From contig NZ_JAWRCU010000001.1 of the NCBI RefSeq assembly GCF_033542235.1, positions 124,001-188,000 on the forward strand: a DNA stretch of 64,000 nt. Direction: 5' to 3'. Positions 43,057 through 51,880 of this stretch are shown here, one piece after another. How positions within the stretch are numbered: position 1 is the first letter of the stretch; each line of letters begins with the position of its first letter. Both the position numbers and the translations under genes were made by a program. The DNA is from JAWRCU01 sp033542235 (GTDB lineage: Bacteria; Pseudomonadota; Alphaproteobacteria; Rhizobiales; Rhizobiaceae). A model generated the notes under the pieces. The model had not been told where the DNA came from and did not search any database. It saw only the letters and a list, made by a program, of their open reading frames with translations.

Positions 43057-46000
43057 ATGCGCATCGAACGCCGTTTCACCAAGGAAGGTCAAAGCGCCTA
43101 CGCGCAGATCGAGTTCCGTAAGGCGGTCTCGGAGATCAAGAACCCTGATGGCTCGGTTGTCTTCCGGCTCGACGACATCGACGTGCCGGCGCAGTTCTCG
43201 CAGGTTGCGGCCGATATCCTCGCCCAGAAATATTTCCGCAAAGCCGGCGTGCCGGCACATCTGAAGAAGGTAGAGGAGAACGACGTTCCCTCCTTCCTGT
43301 GGCGCTCCGTTGCTGACGAGGCCGAGCTCGCCAAGCTTCCCGAGGAAGATCGATACGGCTCCGAGCGCGATGCTCGCCAGGTCTTCGACCGGCTCGCCGG
43401 CACCTGGACCTATTGGGGCTGGAAGGGCGGGTACTTCGCTTCGGAAGGAGATGCCCTCGCCTTCCGCGACGAGCTCGCCTACATGCTCGCCACCCAGCGC
43501 GTGGCGCCCAACTCGCCGCAATGGTTCAACACCGGCCTTCACTGGGCCTATGGCATCGACGGCCCTGGCCAGGGCCATTATTACGTCGACCCTTTCACCG
43601 GCAAGCTGACGAAATCCAAGTCGGCCTACGAGCACCCGCAGCCGCATGCCTGCTTCATCCAGGGCGTGCAGGATGACCTCGTCAACGAGGGCGGCATCAT
43701 GGATCTGTGGGTGCGCGAGGCGCGCCTCTTCAAATATGGGTCCGGCACCGGTTCCAACTTCTCCATGCTGCGCGGCGAGGGCGAAAAGCTCTCCGGCGGC
43801 GGCAAATCGTCGGGCCTGATGTCCTTCCTGAAGATCGGCGACCGTGCGGCGGGCGCCATCAAGTCCGGCGGCACGACGCGCCGTGCCGCCAAGATGGTGA
43901 TCGTCGATGCCGACCATCCCGATATCGAGGCCTTCATCGACTGGAAGGTGAACGAGGAGCAGAAGGTCGCCTCGCTGGTCACCGGCTCCAAGATCGTCAA
44001 GAAGCATCTCAGCGAGATCATGAAGGCCTGCATCAACTGCCAAGGCCACGATGACGACTGCTTCGACCCGAGCCTCAATACGGCGCTGAAGCGCGCGATC
44101 AAGGCGGCCAAGAAGGATGCGGTGCCGGAGAACTACATCAAGCGCGTCATCCAGTTCGCCAGGCAGGGCTATAAGTCGATCGAGTTCAAGACCTACGACA
44201 CCGACTGGGATTCGGAGGCCTATCTCACCGTCTCCGGCCAGAACTCCAACAATTCCGTCTCGCTCAAGGAAGACTTCCTGCGCGCCGTCGAGAATGACGA
44301 GGACTGGAAGCTGATCCGCCGTATCGACGGCAAGGTCGCCAGGACCATGAAGGCACGCGATCTCTGGGAAAAGATCGGCTACGCGGCCTGGGCATCGGCC
44401 GATCCGGGGCTGCACTTCAACACCACGATGAACGACTGGCACACTTCGCCGGCCGCAGGCCCGATCCGCGCCTCGAACCCGTGCTCGGAATACATGTTCC
44501 TCGACGACACGGCCTGCAACCTCGCCTCGATCAACCTGCTCGCCTACCGCAATGCGGACGGCTCGTTCGACATCGAACGCTATGAGCATTCGGTCAGGCT
44601 CTGGACCATCGTGCTCGAAATCTCCGTCATGATGGCGCAGTTCCCGTCGAAGGAGATCGCCAGGCTTTCCTACGAGTATCGCACGCTCGGCCTCGGCTAC
44701 GCCAATATCGGCGGCCTCCTGATGACCTCCGGCATTCCTTACGACTCCAGGGAAGGCCGCGCGATCTGCGGCGCGCTCACCGCGATCATGACCGGCGTCG
44801 CATATGCGACCTCGGCCGAAATGGCCGCCGAGCTTGGCGCCTTCCCGGACTATCAGCGCAATGCCGAGCATATGCTGCGCGTCATCCGCAACCATCGCCG
44901 CGCCGCCCATGGCGAGACCGGGGGCTACGAGAAGCTGTCGGTTAACCCGGTGCCGCTCGAGGTGAAGGACTGCCCGTGGCCGGGCCTGACCGATCACGCG
45001 CGGCTCGCATGGGACCAGGCCCTCTTGCTCGGCGAGAAGCACGGCTACCGTAACGCGCAGGCAACCGTGATCGCGCCGACCGGCACGATCGGGCTGGTCA
45101 TGGATTGCGACACCACCGGCATCGAGCCCGACTTCGCCCTGGTGAAGTTCAAGAAGCTCGCCGGCGGCGGCTACTTCAAGATCATCAACCGCGCCGTGCC
45201 CGAGGCGCTGCGCACGCTGGGCTATTCCGAGAGCCAGATCGCCGAGATCGAGGCCTATGCGGTCGGCCACGGCAACCTCAACCAGGCGCCGGCCGTCAAC
45301 CCGTCGACGCTCAGGTCCAAGGGCTTCAGCGACGAGAAGATCGCCGTAGTCAATGCCGCGCTGAAGTCCGCCTTCGATATCAAGTTCGTCTTCAACCAGT
45401 GGACGCTGGGGGCGGACTGGGTGAAGACCGCGCTCGGCTTCAGCGACGAGCAGCTCTCCGACGTCTCCTTCGACATGCTTTCCGCCCTTGGTTTTTCGAA
45501 GAAGGAGATCGAGGCCGCTAACATCCATGTCTGCGGAGCGATGACGCTGGAAGGCGCGCCCTTCCTGAAGGCCGAACACTATCCGGTGTTCGACTGCGCC
45601 AACCCGTGCGGCAAGATCGGCAAGCGCTATCTCTCGGTCGAAAGCCACATTCGCATGCTTGCGGCGGCACAGCCCTTCATCTCGGGCGCCATCTCCAAGA
45701 CCATCAACATGCCGAACGACGCGACGGTCGAGGACTGCAAGAACGCCTACATGCTCTCCTGGAAGCTGGCCCTGAAGGCCAACGCGCTCTACCGCGACGG
45801 CTCCAAGCTCTCGCAGCCCCTCAATGCCTCGCTGATTGCCGACGAGGATGAGGACGAGGAGGATGCAGTCGAGGCGCTCGCCGCCCAGCCTGCCGCGGCG
45901 CGTGCGGCGCAGGTTACGGAGCGGATCGTAGAGCGCATCGTCGAACGCGTAGTGCGCGACCGCGAGAAGCTGCCCAATCGCCGCCAGGGCTACACCCAGA

Positions 46001-46890
46001 AAGCTGTCATCGGGGGCCACAAGGTCTATGTGCGCACCGGCGAGTTCGGCGACGGGCGGCTCGGCGAGATATTCATCGACATGCACAAGGAGGGCGCGGC
46101 CTTCCGGGCGATGATGAACAACTTCGCCATCGCCATTTCGCTCGGCCTGCAATACGGCGTGCCGCTGGAAGAATATGTGGAGGCCTTCACCTTCACCAAG
46201 TTCGAGCCAGCCGGTGTGGTGATCGGCAACGATGCCATCAAGAACGCCACCTCGATCCTTGACTACATCTTTCGCGAGCTTGCCGTCTCCTATCTCGGCC
46301 GCCACGACCTCGCTCATGTCGACACGTCCGATTTCGGCAACACGGCGCTTGGCAAGGGCATCCAGGAGGGCAGGACCAATCTGCTCTCGACCGGCTGGAC
46401 GCGCGGCTACAAGCCGAACCTAATCAGCAATACGGCAGAGCCCAAGGGTTTTGGCGGCGCGCCCCCCTCGGCCTCCCCTGCCCGCCCCGCAGGCTATTCA
46501 GGCTCGAACGTGCGCGCCATCTCGCAGGGCGCAACGGTGACGGCGCTGAAGCCGGCCTATGCCGGGCTGCAGGAGGAAACGACCGCCTTCCGCCGTGATT
46601 ATGAGGAGCGCGCCAAGGAGCTGGCCGAGGAGATCCAGGACGAGAACCCGCCGGACCTGTTCGAAAGCGACGAGCCTTCGGAAGCCACTGCCCTCTTCTC
46701 CGACAAGGCGCAGGCCGATGCCTCTGCCGCGAAAGCCGAAGCCAAGAAGATCCAGGCCGCGCGCCGCAGCCAGGCAATGATGCAGGGCTACACCGGCAGC
46801 ATGTGCTCGGAGTGCCAGAACTTCACCATGGTGAGGAACGGCACCTGCGAGAAGTGCGACACGTGCGGCGCGACCAGCGGGTGCTCGTGA
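43057..46890 (+). CDS. nrdJ: Class II (adenosylcobalamin-dependent) ribonucleotide reductase
   Basis: 1277 residues from MRIERRFTKEGQSAYAQIEF. It reduces ribonucleotides to deoxyribonucleotides with a B12-derived radical, so it works with or without oxygen. Visible features: NSPQWFNTGLHWAYG, KYGSGTGSNFS, ASNPCSEYMFLDDTACNLAS, VIAPTGTIGLVMDCDTTGIEPD and the C-terminal cysteine cluster CSECQNF...CEKCDTCGATSGC, which should reduce the active-site disulfide. The length is typical for the alphaproteobacterial form. A 30-residue extension upstream is unlikely. NrdR boxes lie 230-280 bases upstream. Confidence 0.95.
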   Translation: MRIERRFTKEGQSAYAQIEFRKAVSEIKNPDGSVVFRLDDIDVPAQFSQVAADILAQKYFRKAGVPAHLKKVEENDVPSFLWRSVADEAELAKLPEEDRYGSERDARQVFDRLAGTWTYWGWKGGYFASEGDALAFRDELAYMLATQRVAPNSPQWFNTGLHWAYGIDGPGQGHYYVDPFTGKLTKSKSAYEHPQPHACFIQGVQDDLVNEGGIMDLWVREARLFKYGSGTGSNFSMLRGEGEKLSGGGKSSGLMSFLKIGDRAAGAIKSGGTTRRAAKMVIVDADHPDIEAFIDWKVNEEQKVASLVTGSKIVKKHLSEIMKACINCQGHDDDCFDPSLNTALKRAIKAAKKDAVPENYIKRVIQFARQGYKSIEFKTYDTDWDSEAYLTVSGQNSNNSVSLKEDFLRAVENDEDWKLIRRIDGKVARTMKARDLWEKIGYAAWASADPGLHFNTTMNDWHTSPAAGPIRASNPCSEYMFLDDTACNLASINLLAYRNADGSFDIERYEHSVRLWTIVLEISVMMAQFPSKEIARLSYEYRTLGLGYANIGGLLMTSGIPYDSREGRAICGALTAIMTGVAYATSAEMAAELGAFPDYQRNAEHMLRVIRNHRRAAHGETGGYEKLSVNPVPLEVKDCPWPGLTDHARLAWDQALLLGEKHGYRNAQATVIAPTGTIGLVMDCDTTGIEPDFALVKFKKLAGGGYFKIINRAVPEALRTLGYSESQIAEIEAYAVGHGNLNQAPAVNPSTLRSKGFSDEKIAVVNAALKSAFDIKFVFNQWTLGADWVKTALGFSDEQLSDVSFDMLSALGFSKKEIEAANIHVCGAMTLEGAPFLKAEHYPVFDCANPCGKIGKRYLSVESHIRMLAAAQPFISGAISKTINMPNDATVEDCKNAYMLSWKLALKANALYRDGSKLSQPLNASLIADEDEDEEDAVEALAAQPAAARAAQVTERIVERIVERVVRDREKLPNRRQGYTQKAVIGGHKVYVRTGEFGDGRLGEIFIDMHKEGAAFRAMMNNFAIAISLGLQYGVPLEEYVEAFTFTKFEPAGVVIGNDAIKNATSILDYIFRELAVSYLGRHDLAHVDTSDFGNTALGKGIQEGRTNLLSTGWTRGYKPNLISNTAEPKGFGGAPPSASPARPAGYSGSNVRAISQGATVTALKPAYAGLQEETTAFRRDYEERAKELAEEIQDENPPDLFESDEPSEATALFSDKAQADASAAKAEAKKIQAARRSQAMMQGYTGSMCSECQNFTMVRNGTCEKCDTCGATSGCS

Positions 46891-47008
46891 GCCCCGACCC
46901 GCAGAAGAAAAAATGAATGTGACGTGACGATGTCTCTGTAGGTCTCTGTAGGCAGCATCTTGGCACTGACCCGACACGAGGTCGGTAACCAGCCAACCGG
47001 GACGATCA

Positions 47009-47128
47009 GTGAGTGATGTCAAAGGCCCGGCTGCGAGAGCATCCGGGCCTCTCGTTTTGGCGTTGCTGCTCATCACCTTCGTGCCTGCCATCTCGCTCTG
47101 GCTGCCCGAACAGATGGGACTGAGATAG
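47009..47128 (+). pseudogene. Short frame ending like a TRAP large-permease C-terminus
   Basis: The last 25 residues, LVLALLLITFVPAISLWLPE plus QMGLR, look like the end of a DctM-type TRAP permease. The first part coincides with the terminator hairpin and is not protein-like. It may be a permease remnant or a chance frame. Confidence 0.2.
47024..47058 (+). terminator. Intrinsic terminator of nrdJ
   Basis: GGCCCGG and CCGGGCC form a 7-bp stem with a 12-base loop, followed by TCTCGTTTT. It lies about 130 bases after the nrdJ stop. Confidence 0.55.
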
Positions 47129-47193
47129 GTAGCGTGAAACAGGCCCAGGCTGTTCGGCCGTGCAAATACAGACAGACTTGAGCGCGCGCTGCT

Positions 47194-48633
47194 CTAATTA
47201 AAGGCCGAGATCTTCGGTCTCCTGCCCTTCCAGGGCATCTCCTGTTCGAGCACGCGCGCCAGCGCCAGCAATGTGGCCTCGTCGCCATAGCGGCCGGCCG
47301 CCTGCACGCCGATCGGGATGCCGCTGGCCGAGAGACCGGCGGGAATCGAGATCGCCGGCTGCCCCGACATGTTGAACGGGAAAGTGAACACCGCATCCGT
47401 CCATTTTGCATTGTACCGATCGAGGTCGGGTTCCGACATGTCGTAATAGCCGACCGGGCGCGGCAGCTGCGTCAGCGTCGGCGCAAGGAAGACGTCGAAG
47501 GCGTCGAGGTCCATGGCAATCTCACGGCCGATCGTGCGCACAGCTTCGACATCGGAGATGTGCCGGATGCCGCTCGTCGCGCGGCCGCGCTCGATGATCG
47601 CCCAGGTCACCGGTTCGACGTCGTCCCTGGTCACCGGGCGGCCTACGATCGCCGAGAGCCACTCGAAGATCGCCGCAGTCTGCACACAGCTCATATGCGT
47701 GTAGGTCGCCCATGCCTTGCCGGCGTCGAACGACATATCGCGCTCTTCGACCGAGTGCCCAAGGCTTTCGAGCACCCGTGCCGTATGGAGCACGACCTCT
47801 CTGACCTCGGGATCGATCGGATATCCGCCCGGCGGCGTCACCGAGAAGGCGATGCGCAGCCGCTGCGGCGCACGCTCCGACAGCGCAAGCCAGCTCTCGG
47901 CCGGTCTCGGTGGCGTGTACGGATCTCCCGGCAGCGTGCCGGCTACCGAGTCAAGATAGGCGGCCATGTCACGCACCGTGCGGGTGTTTGCCAGGAAACT
48001 GGCGCAGCCGTGCCAGACGTCGGCGAGAGGCGCCAGGGTCACACGCCCGCGCGTCGGCTTCAGTCCGAGCACGCCGCAGCACGAGGCCGGCACCCGGATC
48101 GATCCGGCCGCGTCACTCGATTCGGCGACAGGGACCATGCCGGCCGATACTGCCGCGCAGGAGCCACCGCTCGAGCCGCCGGCCGTTACCGCTTCATTCC
48201 AGGGATTGACGGTGGCCCCATAGAGCTTTGGCTCGGTCGAGATGGACCAGCCGTTCTCCGGCGCGTTCGATTTGCCGACCAGCAGGAAGCCGGCCTTCTT
48301 GATACGCTTCACCACCTCGGCGTCGAAATCGGCGACAACGTCCTTCAGGTAGAAGGACGCGTTGGTGTTCGGCGCCCCCTTCCACGACGTCCCGAGCTCC
48401 TTGAGCAGGTAGGGGACGCCTGCGAACGGCGCGTCGAGATCGACCTCGGCGGCGGCCGCACGTCCCATGTCGTAGAGCTTGTGATTGACGGCGTTGAGCC
48501 TAGGGTTCAGTCGTTCGATCAGCGTGACCGCGGCCTCGACCAACTCGGCCGGCGACACGTCCTTCCGGCGCACCAGTTCGGCGAGCCCCAGCCCGTCTGA
48601 CTCCGCGTAGATCCTGAGCAGGTTTTCGTCCAT
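47194..48633 (-). CDS. Amidase (amidase signature family)
   Basis: 479 residues from MDENLLRIYAESDGLGLAEL, with GGGAGG 7 bases upstream of ATG 48633. The Ser-cisSer-Lys triad is visible: K78 (VPYLLKELG), the AGGSSGGS loop at 151-158 and S178 in SSDAAGSIRVPAS. The overall pattern is close to 6-aminohexanoate-cyclic-dimer hydrolase and acylamidase types. It hydrolyses an unknown amide. A frame extension to 48843 is not preferred. Confidence 0.85.
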   Translation of the reverse strand: MDENLLRIYAESDGLGLAELVRRKDVSPAELVEAAVTLIERLNPRLNAVNHKLYDMGRAAAAEVDLDAPFAGVPYLLKELGTSWKGAPNTNASFYLKDVVADFDAEVVKRIKKAGFLLVGKSNAPENGWSISTEPKLYGATVNPWNEAVTAGGSSGGSCAAVSAGMVPVAESSDAAGSIRVPASCCGVLGLKPTRGRVTLAPLADVWHGCASFLANTRTVRDMAAYLDSVAGTLPGDPYTPPRPAESWLALSERAPQRLRIAFSVTPPGGYPIDPEVREVVLHTARVLESLGHSVEERDMSFDAGKAWATYTHMSCVQTAAIFEWLSAIVGRPVTRDDVEPVTWAIIERGRATSGIRHISDVEAVRTIGREIAMDLDAFDVFLAPTLTQLPRPVGYYDMSEPDLDRYNAKWTDAVFTFPFNMSGQPAISIPAGLSASGIPIGVQAAGRYGDEATLLALARVLEQEMPWKGRRPKISAFN

Positions 48634-48892
48634 CCGGTGACCTCCCTCGACGGCGCATAAATGAGAGCCGCGTTGCGCGATCATTACTACATGATGTTTC
48701 TCTCCACTACGCCTGGAAACACCGAGTCGCAGACGGGCGGCTCCTGCAGCCGTGCAGCTTCGGTGGCCCCCGGCGAGGACCACCCTATGTTCAGATCCGC
48801 GTTGTGAAATAGCCCGTATCTGATTGCGATGCGCCCATCGCATGCTGAGTTCGGGCCTAGGAGCGGCGAGCAGCCGCGGAATGAGCAGGCTT
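48634..48892. other. Intergenic region
   Basis: About 260 bases between the amidase start and the 3' end of the next stress protein. I see no gene or clear signal. Confidence 0.35.
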
Positions 48893-49666
48893 CTAATGCG
48901 ATACGAAAATGGGCACCGAGAATTGGTGCAGCAGCTCTCTCGTTACTCCGCCGAACAAGGTCTCGCGAAAACGAGAATGGCTATAGGCGCCTGCTACCAG
49001 TATGTCGGCATCCTCCATGGCGCGCGATGCAAACAACGCCTCCATTGCAGTGAGTTCGCCCGTATCGAACCATCGGTCGGATTCGGCGACAACGCCGTGG
49101 ATGCGGAGGTGATCGCAAAGAAGATCGATATCCTCGATTCGTCCATCCGGACGGCCAAACGCAAACACGGTAATCTTTTTCATCTGGCGCAGAAGCGGAA
49201 TGGCGTCATGAACCGCACGGGTGGCCTGGCTGCTCGGCGACCATGCGATGACGGCATTCTCGATCGGCCTCGGTTCCCATTGATGCGGCAGGACGATCAT
49301 CGGCACCCCGGCTGAAACCAGAATGTCCTCCGGGACCGCGGGCAGCACCTTGCCATAGGAATCTGGATTGGGTTGCGTCGCTATGAGCAAATCCGAATAG
49401 TAGGCGTACAGGTTTCTCCAGCCTGTCGCTTCTCGATCGGCTATTCTGAACTGGGTCGCGACGCTGGCTCGGCGCGCCTTGTCGCGCAAGGACTCCTCCA
49501 GGGATTGTGCCCGAAACGCCCACTCCCCGTCGAAAGCTGACGGCGCGTTGACGTCAACGCCGGTTAGCCTAGCGCCATGTGCCTTTGCGATTGAGAGCGC
49601 GAAATCGAGGCGAGCTTCGTTATCACGAGAGCCGTCGAGGAAGACGATAATATCCTTGTAGCTCAT
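48893..49666 (-). CDS. Universal stress protein
   Basis: 257 residues from MSYKDIIVFLDGSRDNEARL, with GGAGG 7 bases before ATG 49666. The second UspA domain ends VAGAYSHSRFRETLFGGVTRELL. The N-terminal domain keeps the DGS strand end. A TTGAT-N4-GTCAA site lies about 115 bases upstream. It opens the low-oxygen-type island together with the genes after it. Confidence 0.85.
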   Translation of the reverse strand: MSYKDIIVFLDGSRDNEARLDFALSIAKAHGARLTGVDVNAPSAFDGEWAFRAQSLEESLRDKARRASVATQFRIADREATGWRNLYAYYSDLLIATQPNPDSYGKVLPAVPEDILVSAGVPMIVLPHQWEPRPIENAVIAWSPSSQATRAVHDAIPLLRQMKKITVFAFGRPDGRIEDIDLLCDHLRIHGVVAESDRWFDTGELTAMEALFASRAMEDADILVAGAYSHSRFRETLFGGVTRELLHQFSVPIFVSH

Positions 49667-49778
49667 AGCCAAGCCTCCACATTCGGATGGATTGAGTACG
49701 CCCGGCCGTTGGGAGACTGTTACCGTTCAGCTCGCGGCCACCAACGCTCGCTTATGATATTCCCCGCACTATACGTCC

Positions 49779-49792
49779 TTGATTTGCGTCAA
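49779..49792. promoter_or_regulatory. FNR/FixK-type box
   Basis: TTGAT-TTGC-GTCAA, one base from the symmetric consensus TTGAT-N4-ATCAA. Centred about 120 bases before the stress protein start at 49666. Confidence 0.5.
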
Positions 49793-50079
49793 TCAGATTC
49801 GATGCGAGCGCAGTGCAACGGGTCGCCCCCCTGGAGCTGCTGCACTGGTGAATGCCTCAGCGCCGCTCACGAGGTCCGGACCGTCTCACCGTCGTCAGCG
49901 CGCTTTCAGAGACCAATCGCGGTGCCACGGGTCACCCCAGAAAATGGCGAGCCTCAGTGAGAGCAGTGCGAAGCGACCGTCGTTGTGCACGCAACAGCCG
50001 GCTGGCGTTCGGCGATGGAGCATCGCCGCGAACCCGTGACCCTTTCGATCGCCATTCAGGCGAAGATTTTTTTCGCGAT

Positions 50080-50093
50080 TTGATCGTAGTCAA
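50080..50093. promoter_or_regulatory. FNR/FixK-type box without an obvious gene
   Basis: TTGAT-CGTA-GTCAA, one base from consensus. No called gene starts within 300 bases on either side. Confidence 0.4.
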
Positions 50094-50355
50094 TCAAGCA
50101 AGCTGCCAAGCGCGCTTTTATTGGATACTTGCTGCGCCGAGCTCAACCGAAATATGGCGATGGTCGCGTGGTGGGCGCCGCCCGCCGACAACAGGGACCA
50201 CGGAGAGGCGAAGACACGCGGCAAGCGGGCGCGCTGTCCTCCGCTCCTGGCCTCCGGAGTTTTCCGAGGTGTCCGAGGTGAAGGAGGGAGGACAGCCGCG
50301 CCTGCCTGCGACATAGCCCTGAAGCGAACGCACCCACCTGGAAGTGCCTCAATTG

Positions 50356-50778
50356 TCAGACGACCCCGACCATGTTTTCTTCGAAACCGCTCCAGCTATG
50401 AGGCGAAGAAAGACGCCTAGACGGATTCGTTGAGCCACCGGCAGCATGAGCTTGGTCAGTCGACGACGAATTGTCCGCCTCGCCCTCGCCGAGCCCGGCA
50501 GCTTCGGAAGCTGCAGCGGATGCGCCGGTCGGAAGAGCAACGTGCTTGCCAGCGGCAGCGACCAGAGTCGACGATCTCATGCGAACGATATTAGCCAGCT
50601 CTTCATAGCGGATAATTCCCTCCATATAGGCACTCAGCACGTCGCGGGCGATCGACTCCAACTGTGTTCCCGCAAGGTCTGCATTGCAATTGCGCAGAAC
50701 CGCGCCTCGCAGGAAGCTTACTTCCTCCGGCTGGTAGACGCCGTATCGGAACGCCGGATTGTGTCGCTTGAATTGCAT
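50356..50778 (-). CDS. Hypothetical protein with low-complexity tail
   Basis: 140 residues from ATG 50778 (MQFKRHNPAFRYGVYQPEEV). The N-terminal 65 residues (VLRNCNADLAGTQLESIARDVLSAYMEG) look folded and helical. The remainder is rich in A, S and G. A TTG at 50820 would add 14 residues but would lie over the predicted transcription start of the FNR-type site at 50838. Function unknown. Confidence 0.5.
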   Translation of the reverse strand: MQFKRHNPAFRYGVYQPEEVSFLRGAVLRNCNADLAGTQLESIARDVLSAYMEGIIRYEELANIVRMRSSTLVAAAGKHVALPTGASAAASEAAGLGEGEADNSSSTDQAHAAGGSTNPSRRLSSPHSWSGFEENMVGVV

Positions 50779-50837
50779 TGTGCGTACCCACGCATTCTGG
50801 CGGAAATCATCATAGGACAAACAGGGCGTATTTGGAT

Positions 50838-50851
50838 TTGACTTTGGTCAA
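50838..50851. promoter_or_regulatory. FNR/DNR-type box
   Basis: Symmetric TTGAC-TTTG-GTCAA, with centre about 66 bases before ATG 50778. It supports this start over the TTG at 50820. Confidence 0.55.
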
Positions 50852-51006
50852 AGGTGCTCTTGCGAGCACTGCGATAGGGGAAGGCGATCTGATCGAATTC
50901 CTCATCGCCAAGTTCAGCTCCCGGGCGGCTGCTTGCGTTCTCGGTTTCACGCCCACGCACGAAGTCCTGCATCGAAGCAATTGACCTGACGCGAACTGCC
51001 TCCCCC

Positions 51007-51831
51007 TCAGTTGGAGAAGAAGCGGTGCAGCTCGATCTCGCCCAGGAGTGAGCGTGTCACCCCGCCGAGCGCCCATTCGCGCAACCGGCTGTGGCCGTAG
51101 CCACCTGCCACCACAAGGTTGGCGCCGGTTTCGAGCGCCAGCTCGGCGACAACATCAGCAGCCTGCCAGCCACCGACATGCACCAGTTCGGAACGTGCGC
51201 TGACCCCATGCCTCATGAGAAAGCGCAGGACGTCCGCGACGCCGGCACGCGCTCCCGCCGGATCGCCATCACCGACCGCGACCACAAGCACATCTTTCGC
51301 CTGGGTCAGGAACGGGATCGCGTCCACCACTGCCCTGTGTGCTTCACGCGTGTCCTTCCAGGCTATGACGACGGTTTCGAGCCTGACTGGCGCGAGACCT
51401 TCGGCGTGCAGGAGAACTGGGCGACCCGCGGAAAGGATCAGGGCCCCGGGATCGATGGTGCCGCGCGAGCGGCTGGGCCGGTGCTCCGGCCTGCCCGCGA
51501 CGATCAGATCGGCCGCCCGGGCGTGCAGCGCCAGCAATGTCGTGGGATTCCCGACGCGTCCGCGCCAGGATGCACGCTGATCGTCGTTGGTGACGGCTTG
51601 AAACTCCAATTCAAGGGCCTTCAAGCGCCCGTCGATGTGCTGGCTTTGTTGATGCAGTACCACACCGGCACCCACTGTATGTTCGCCGATGGGACCGACA
51701 GGGACCGCCTCAGCGGCCGCGAAAGCGATCATGTCGGCTTCGAACCGGCGGGCGAGATCCCACGCAAATTTGAGGCGCGGCGTAGCCTGCCTGTCAAGGT
51801 CGAGTTGAACCATTATCGTGTTGAAGGTCAT
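51007..51831 (-). CDS. Universal stress protein
   Basis: 274 residues, MTFNTIMVQLDLDRQATPRL... with the C-terminal ATP-binding segment VAGGYGHSRLREWALGGVTRSLL. It lies 49 bases downstream of the groEL homologue on the same strand and is probably co-transcribed with it from the FNR-controlled promoter at 53562. Function: stress survival through nucleotide binding (family-level). Confidence 0.85.
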   Translation of the reverse strand: MTFNTIMVQLDLDRQATPRLKFAWDLARRFEADMIAFAAAEAVPVGPIGEHTVGAGVVLHQQSQHIDGRLKALELEFQAVTNDDQRASWRGRVGNPTTLLALHARAADLIVAGRPEHRPSRSRGTIDPGALILSAGRPVLLHAEGLAPVRLETVVIAWKDTREAHRAVVDAIPFLTQAKDVLVVAVGDGDPAGARAGVADVLRFLMRHGVSARSELVHVGGWQAADVVAELALETGANLVVAGGYGHSRLREWALGGVTRSLLGEIELHRFFSN

Positions 51832-51880
51832 TGTCTTGCTCCAGCCGGTTGCTGCCAGCGGTCGAGCGTCTTGAACGACC

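Larger units (their letters stand above)
49667..50355. other. Long intergenic region with two FNR-like sites
   Basis: About 690 bases. Sites TTGATTTGCGTCAA at 49779-49792 and TTGATCGTAGTCAA at 50080-50093 are the only clear signals. Frames in this stretch are not protein-like. The second site is not near any called start, so an unseen small RNA or gene is possible. Confidence 0.45.

Noticed and set aside
42844..46317. Very long open frame (1157 codons) on the minus strand opposite nrdJ
   Set aside because: It is antisense to a certain nrdJ gene in high-GC DNA, where such shadows are common. Its composition is that of a GC-rich shadow and it has no ribosome binding site.
49852..50420. Several plus-strand frames in the region upstream of the 50356 gene
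   Set aside because: Arg/Pro/Ser-rich composition, no binding sites, and mutually overlapping in all frames.
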